A stretch of DNA of 8,699 nucleotides from Ruminococcus sp. AF41-9. GTDB taxonomy: Bacteria; Bacillota; Clostridia; Lachnospirales; Lachnospiraceae. Where the stretch lies: assembly GCF_003477525.1 (NCBI RefSeq), contig NZ_QUDO01000088.1:1-8699 (forward strand). The letters are read 5' to 3'. Below, piece by piece: positions 5,881 to 8,699 of the stretch; the stretch's first letter is position 1, and each line of letters starts with the position of its first letter. Under the pieces are notes generated by a model that had not been told where the DNA came from, searched no databases, and saw only the letters and a program-made list of their open reading frames with translations. Both the position numbers and the translations under genes were made by a program.

Positions 5881-6770
5881 AAAATATAACTGCATCCTCA
5901 AAAGAAAGACAGCAGGAGACAGGAAATCTGACAGGAAAGGGAATCAGACGTAAGTGGAATCGTAGGAAGACATTGGTGCTTTGGTTGGTGATTGCGGTTG
6001 CGTTTCTTGCAGCTGTTTGTATCGGTGGAAGTTTTTGCAGCGAAGCTGCGAAGGTAACAGACTTCTCCAGGAAGAATATGCCGCCTTGTCTGAAATATCC
6101 ATTTGGAACAGACTGGCTTGGAAGAGATATGTTTGCAAGGACAGTAAGAGGATTATCTATCAGTATTATTATAGGAGTCTGTGCAGCGACATTTAGTGCT
6201 GTAATGGCATTTATCCTTGGGGTTGTGTCAGCGACAATGGGAAAAACAGCAGATACGATCGTGACATGGTTTATTGATCTGATCATGGGAATTCCTCATA
6301 TGCTTTTGCTGATTCTTATCTGTGTGGCATGTGGAAGAGGGCTCAAAGGCGTGATTCTGGGCGTTGCGCTGACGCACTGGACTTCTTTGGCAAGACTGAT
6401 CAGGGGAGAAGTACTTCAGTTAAAAGAGCAAATCTATATCAAAACAGCCAGAAAGCTTGGAAAGAGTAACTTATATATTGCTATGAAGCATATGGTTCCG
6501 CATCTGCTTCCACAGTTTATCGTAGGACTGGTGCTGCTTTTTCCGCACGCGATCCTTCATGAATCCAGCATTACATTTCTTGGTTTTGGTCTGTCAAATG
6601 AACAGCCGGCTATAGGAATTATCCTTTCGGAAGCTATGAAATATCTGGCAACCGGTAAATGGTGGCTTGCACTTTTTCCGGGAATCATGCTGATTCTTAC
6701 AGTTGTGTGCTTTTATACTACAGGTGAAAATCTCCGCAGGCTGATTGATCCGGCCAGCGCGCATGAATAG
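5877..6770 (+). CDS. ABC transporter permease, NikC/DppC/OppC type
   Basis: Second channel subunit, 297 aa, the normal size. Start ATG 5877 overlaps the stop of the first permease (ATGA) and follows a G-rich SD (GGGGGTGTGGGAAG). A basic N-terminal tail of about 30 residues precedes the first helix (33-50). FGTDWLGRDMFAR (76-88) is the hallmark of C-type subunits. Helices follow near 93-120, 130-152, 158-170, 212-228 and 265-282. The EAA loop is at about 189-212, TARKLGKSNLYIAMKHMVPH, with Gly195. The usual C-terminus G-x-x-LRRLIDP is present. It forms a heterodimer with the upstream permease. The next gene starts 13 nt after the stop. Confidence 0.93.
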   Translation: MKNITASSKERQQETGNLTGKGIRRKWNRRKTLVLWLVIAVAFLAAVCIGGSFCSEAAKVTDFSRKNMPPCLKYPFGTDWLGRDMFARTVRGLSISIIIGVCAATFSAVMAFILGVVSATMGKTADTIVTWFIDLIMGIPHMLLLILICVACGRGLKGVILGVALTHWTSLARLIRGEVLQLKEQIYIKTARKLGKSNLYIAMKHMVPHLLPQFIVGLVLLFPHAILHESSITFLGFGLSNEQPAIGIILSEAMKYLATGKWWLALFPGIMLILTVVCFYTTGENLRRLIDPASAHE

Positions 6771-6783
6771 AGGAGACAGAGAG

Positions 6784-7709
6784 TTGGAAAGAGAAAAAAT
6801 TCTGGAAATCAATCATATGCAGATATCTTTCTGCCAGTATCAGAAAGGAATGCAGCAGAGTCAGCTCCTGTGATCCGTGATCTGAATGTCACGGTTCATG
6901 CAGGAGAGATGGTAGCTGTTGTTGGCTCATCGGGTTCTGGAAAGAGTTTGCTGGCGCATGGAATTATGGGAATCTTGCCATATAATGCCACGATAGAGGG
7001 AGATGTTCAGTATTGTGGAGAACCCCTTACCGAAAAGAAGATAAAACAGCTTCGCGGGAAAGAGATTGTTCTGGTGCCGCAGAGTACTTCTTATCTGGAT
7101 CCGCTTATGAAAGTGGGACAGCAGATCTGTAAGGGAAAGAAAAACCTGGAGAAAAAGCGAAAACTGGATTCCATTTTTGAAAAGTATGGTCTGGGTAAGA
7201 ATGTTCAGGAACAGTATCCGTTTGAATTATCAGGAGGAATGACCAGAAGAGTCATGATCTCGACGGCTCTGATTGAAACACCGAAGCTTGTAATCGCAGA
7301 TGAACCGACTCCCGGGCTGGATCCGAAACTTGCCAGACGTGCGATGGAACATTTCAGAGAGCTTGCAGATATGGGAGCTGCGGTACTGGTCATTACGCAT
7401 GATCTGGAGTTGGCATTGCAGACTGTGGACAGGATTCAGGTGTTTTATGCAGGATATACGATTGAGGATTCACCGGCAGAGGATTTTGCAAAGGAAGAAA
7501 CTCTGCGTCATCCGTATACGAAGGCATTATGGCGTGCCATGCCGGAACATGGATTTCACTATATAGACGGAGTTCAGCCATATGCGAGAGATATGCAGCA
7601 GGGCTGTCCGTTTGCACCACGTTGCGGGAAATGTACAGATAAATGTAAGGAAGAAGTTCCATGGCACCAGTCAGGGAATGGTTATGTGAGGTGCATTTAT
7701 GATACTTGA
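6784..7709 (+). CDS. ABC transporter ATP-binding protein, NikD/DppD type, interrupted by a -1 frameshift near 6867
   Basis: First of two ATPases. TTG 6784, 7 nt after AGGAGA (6771-6776), opens a frame that reads EKILEINHMQISFCQYQKG and stops at TGA 6871. The rest (279 codons from GTG 6870 to 7709) is in another frame and starts at IRDLNVTVHAGEM. Adding one C in CTCCTG (6865-6870) joins them as QLPVIRDL and gives 308 aa, normal for the family. Numbered from the GTG, the core is intact: Walker A GSSGSGKS (19-26), Gln71, signature LSGGM (120-124), Walker B LVIADEP (140-146), His177. The C-terminal oligopeptide-type domain has HPYTKAL and the Cys cluster CPFAPRCGKCTDKC (246-259). Without the first part the A-loop aromatic residue is lost. 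It may be a pseudogene, a sequence error or a reinitiated product (GTGA overlap). Confidence 0.82.
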
Positions 7710-8304
7710 AGCAAAAAATCTTTCGTTTCGTTATGAAGAATCCGGAAGAAAAATACTTGATCAGTTCAGTCTGCAGGTAGATAGCAGCGAACGTGTGGGA
7801 ATTCTGGCACCGAGTGGATTTGGAAAGACAACTCTCTGTAAGATCCTTTCGGGATACGAAGAACCGGAGGCAGGTACAGTGCTGCTGGATGGAAAGTCAT
7901 TATACTCGTATAAAGATTACTGTCCGGTGCAGATGATCTGGCAGCATCCGGAACAGGCGGTGAATCCGAGACTTCGGATGCGGACAGTTATTGAAGAAGG
8001 TGACCAGGTAGATCCGAAACTTATAGAGAAACTGGGAATAGAGCCGGACTGGTTAAATCGCTTTCCTACGGAACTTTCCGGCGGTGAGCTGCAGCGATTC
8101 TGCATAGCAAGAGCTTTGGGAAAAAGAACCAGATTTCTTCTGGCAGATGAGATCAGTACTATGCTTGACCTCATCACTCAAAGTCAGATCTGGCATTTTC
8201 TTATTGAAGAAACCGAGAGACGGGGAATCGGAATGATCGTGGTCAGTCACAGCCCGGAACTGGTAGAGAAAGTGTGTACCAGAGTGGTGAGAATGGAAAT
8301 ATAA
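7699..8304 (+). CDS. ABC transporter ATP-binding protein, NikE/DppF type, short form
   Basis: Second ATPase, 201 aa, overlapping the preceding gene by 11 nt. Motifs: A-loop Tyr12, Walker A APSGFGKT (37-44) in which Ala replaces the usual first Gly, Gln82 (IWQHP), QAVNPR (86-91) typical of the peptide/nickel F/E subunits, signature LSGGE (126-130), Walker B FLLADE (146-151) with Glu151, and switch His184. The D-loop region reads STMLD (153-157). It ends just after the core, without the roughly 60-120 residue C-terminal domain of classical OppF/DppF; short E subunits are known in nickel-type systems. It should pair with the NikD-type protein to form the ATPase heterodimer. The stop at 8302-8304 is followed by non-coding sequence. 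Confidence 0.9.
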   Translation: MILEAKNLSFRYEESGRKILDQFSLQVDSSERVGILAPSGFGKTTLCKILSGYEEPEAGTVLLDGKSLYSYKDYCPVQMIWQHPEQAVNPRLRMRTVIEEGDQVDPKLIEKLGIEPDWLNRFPTELSGGELQRFCIARALGKRTRFLLADEISTMLDLITQSQIWHFLIEETERRGIGMIVVSHSPELVEKVCTRVVRMEI

Positions 8305-8513
8305 AGAATAGAAAATAAGAGAATTTTTAACCAAATCAAGTAAGTCTCCTGATGCAATTGCGAAAAGCAATAAGTAGTTGGATAAGCAGGCAGACAAAAA
8401 GTAACACAGATAATAAAAATGAAAAATGTAGAAATAACTATAATGCCTATAATATTGTATTTATAATACAGGTTCAGGATAATGCCTATAACTCTGAATT
8501 AAAATTGAATAAC
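8305..8513. other. A+T-rich non-coding stretch after the operon
   Basis: I see no gene here. The one open frame of some length (8352-8543) is Asn/Lys-rich, low in complexity and has no SD. There is a small hairpin ATTGC/GCAAT (8357-8371) without a T-run. No good terminator directly follows the last ATPase, so its message probably runs to the hairpin at 8514-8566. Confidence 0.6.
8440..8491. repeat. 13-nt direct repeat flanking a small palindrome
   Basis: ATAATGCCTATAA occurs at 8440-8452 and 8479-8491, start to start 39 nt. Between them lies TGTATT-TAT-AATACA (8456-8470), a perfect 6-bp inverted repeat. The function is unknown. A regulator binding site for the downstream gene or a remnant of an element are possible, and chance in A+T-rich DNA cannot be dismissed. 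Confidence 0.45.
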
Positions 8514-8566
8514 TGCGTGTCGCATTCTCGTTACTTCCAGTGATGAGTTAGACACGCAAATTTTTT
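8514..8566 (+). terminator. Strong bipartite terminator hairpin
   Basis: TGCGTGTC (8514-8521) and GACACGCA (8551-8558) are perfect 8-nt complements, followed by AA and six T (8561-8566). Inside, CTCGTTACT (8527-8535) pairs with AGTGATGAG (8539-8547), including two G-U pairs, around a 3-nt loop. It ends the upstream operon about 210 nt after the last stop codon and insulates the next gene. Confidence 0.8.
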
Positions 8567-8585
8567 ATAAAAATAGAACAAATGT

Positions 8586-8614
8586 TTGCAAGAAGTGATT
8601 AGATATGTTAGAAT
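8586..8614 (+). promoter_or_regulatory. Promoter of the next gene
   Basis: TTGCAA (8586-8591), a 17-nt spacer and TAGAAT (8609-8614). It lies between the terminator and the start codon at 8686. A small imperfect palindrome, CAGATAATTGTCTG (8656-8669), lies in the leader just before the SD. Confidence 0.55.
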
Positions 8615-8685
8615 ATAGTTAGAGATGAAACAGTATAAGATAAATTGGAGCAAGGCAGATAATTGTCTGACGGGGAGGAAAAGGG

Positions 8686-8699
8686 ATGCAGGTTTTATC
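8686..8699 (+). CDS. Start of a gene cut by the window end
   Basis: ATG 8686 is preceded by GGGGAGG (8672-8678) with 7-nt spacing, and by a promoter and a terminator in proper order. Only MQVL and two further bases are visible, so no function can be given. Confidence 0.5.

Noticed and set aside
8352..8543. 63-codon open frame in the 3' tail
   Set aside because: Low-complexity composition, no SD, and it runs into the terminator hairpin.

Overview
The window carries two complete metal or oligopeptide-type ABC importers in tandem on the + strand. Low-to-moderate G+C, GTG and TTG starts with strong purine-rich Shine-Dalgarno (SD) sites, A+T-rich spacers and the protein style all point to a Gram-positive anaerobe of the Clostridia. 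Lachnospiraceae is my best guess, but the genus cannot be fixed from sequence alone. I see no credible gene on the minus strand, no tRNA or rRNA, no CRISPR array and no transposase.

Layout: (1) 1-29, the end of a terminator from an unseen upstream gene. (2) 30-370, control region 1 (L1). (3) 371-2892, an ECF-type Ni/Co importer: CbiM with a fused C-terminal N-component-like (PDGLE-type) part, then CbiQ, then CbiO. (4) 2898-2934, a near-copy of the terminator at 1-29. (5) 2935-3219, control region 2 (L2), a diverged copy of L1. (6) 3220-8304, a NikABCDE/DppABCDF-type importer: family 5 substrate-binding protein, two permeases, two ATPases. (7) 8305-8699, a non-coding tail with direct repeats, a strong terminator, a promoter and the first codons of a new gene.

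How they fit: both importers probably bring in the same divalent metal, nickel more likely than cobalt. The first takes the free ion through an S-component-like CbiM whose N-terminal Met1-His2 and His67 match the known metal site. The second takes a chelated or peptide-bound form through a binding protein with clustered histidines. The shared control regions imply joint regulation. From the terminator to the -35 box L1 and L2 are clearly paralogous; their last 118 nt align without gaps, about 93 of 118 identical by hand count. Both carry a G/C-tract inverted-repeat pair with exactly 52 nt between the arms, followed directly by a 17-nt-spaced promoter and then a palindrome near +12. This looks like a two-site, metal-sensing control region that I cannot assign to a known riboswitch or regulon.

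The main anomaly is in the first ATPase of the second operon. Its first 28 codons lie in a different frame from the rest, consistent with loss of one C in CTCCTG at 6865-6870. Either this is a sequencing error, a recent mutation that cripples the importer, or the protein is made by reinitiation at the overlapping GTGA (6870-6873).
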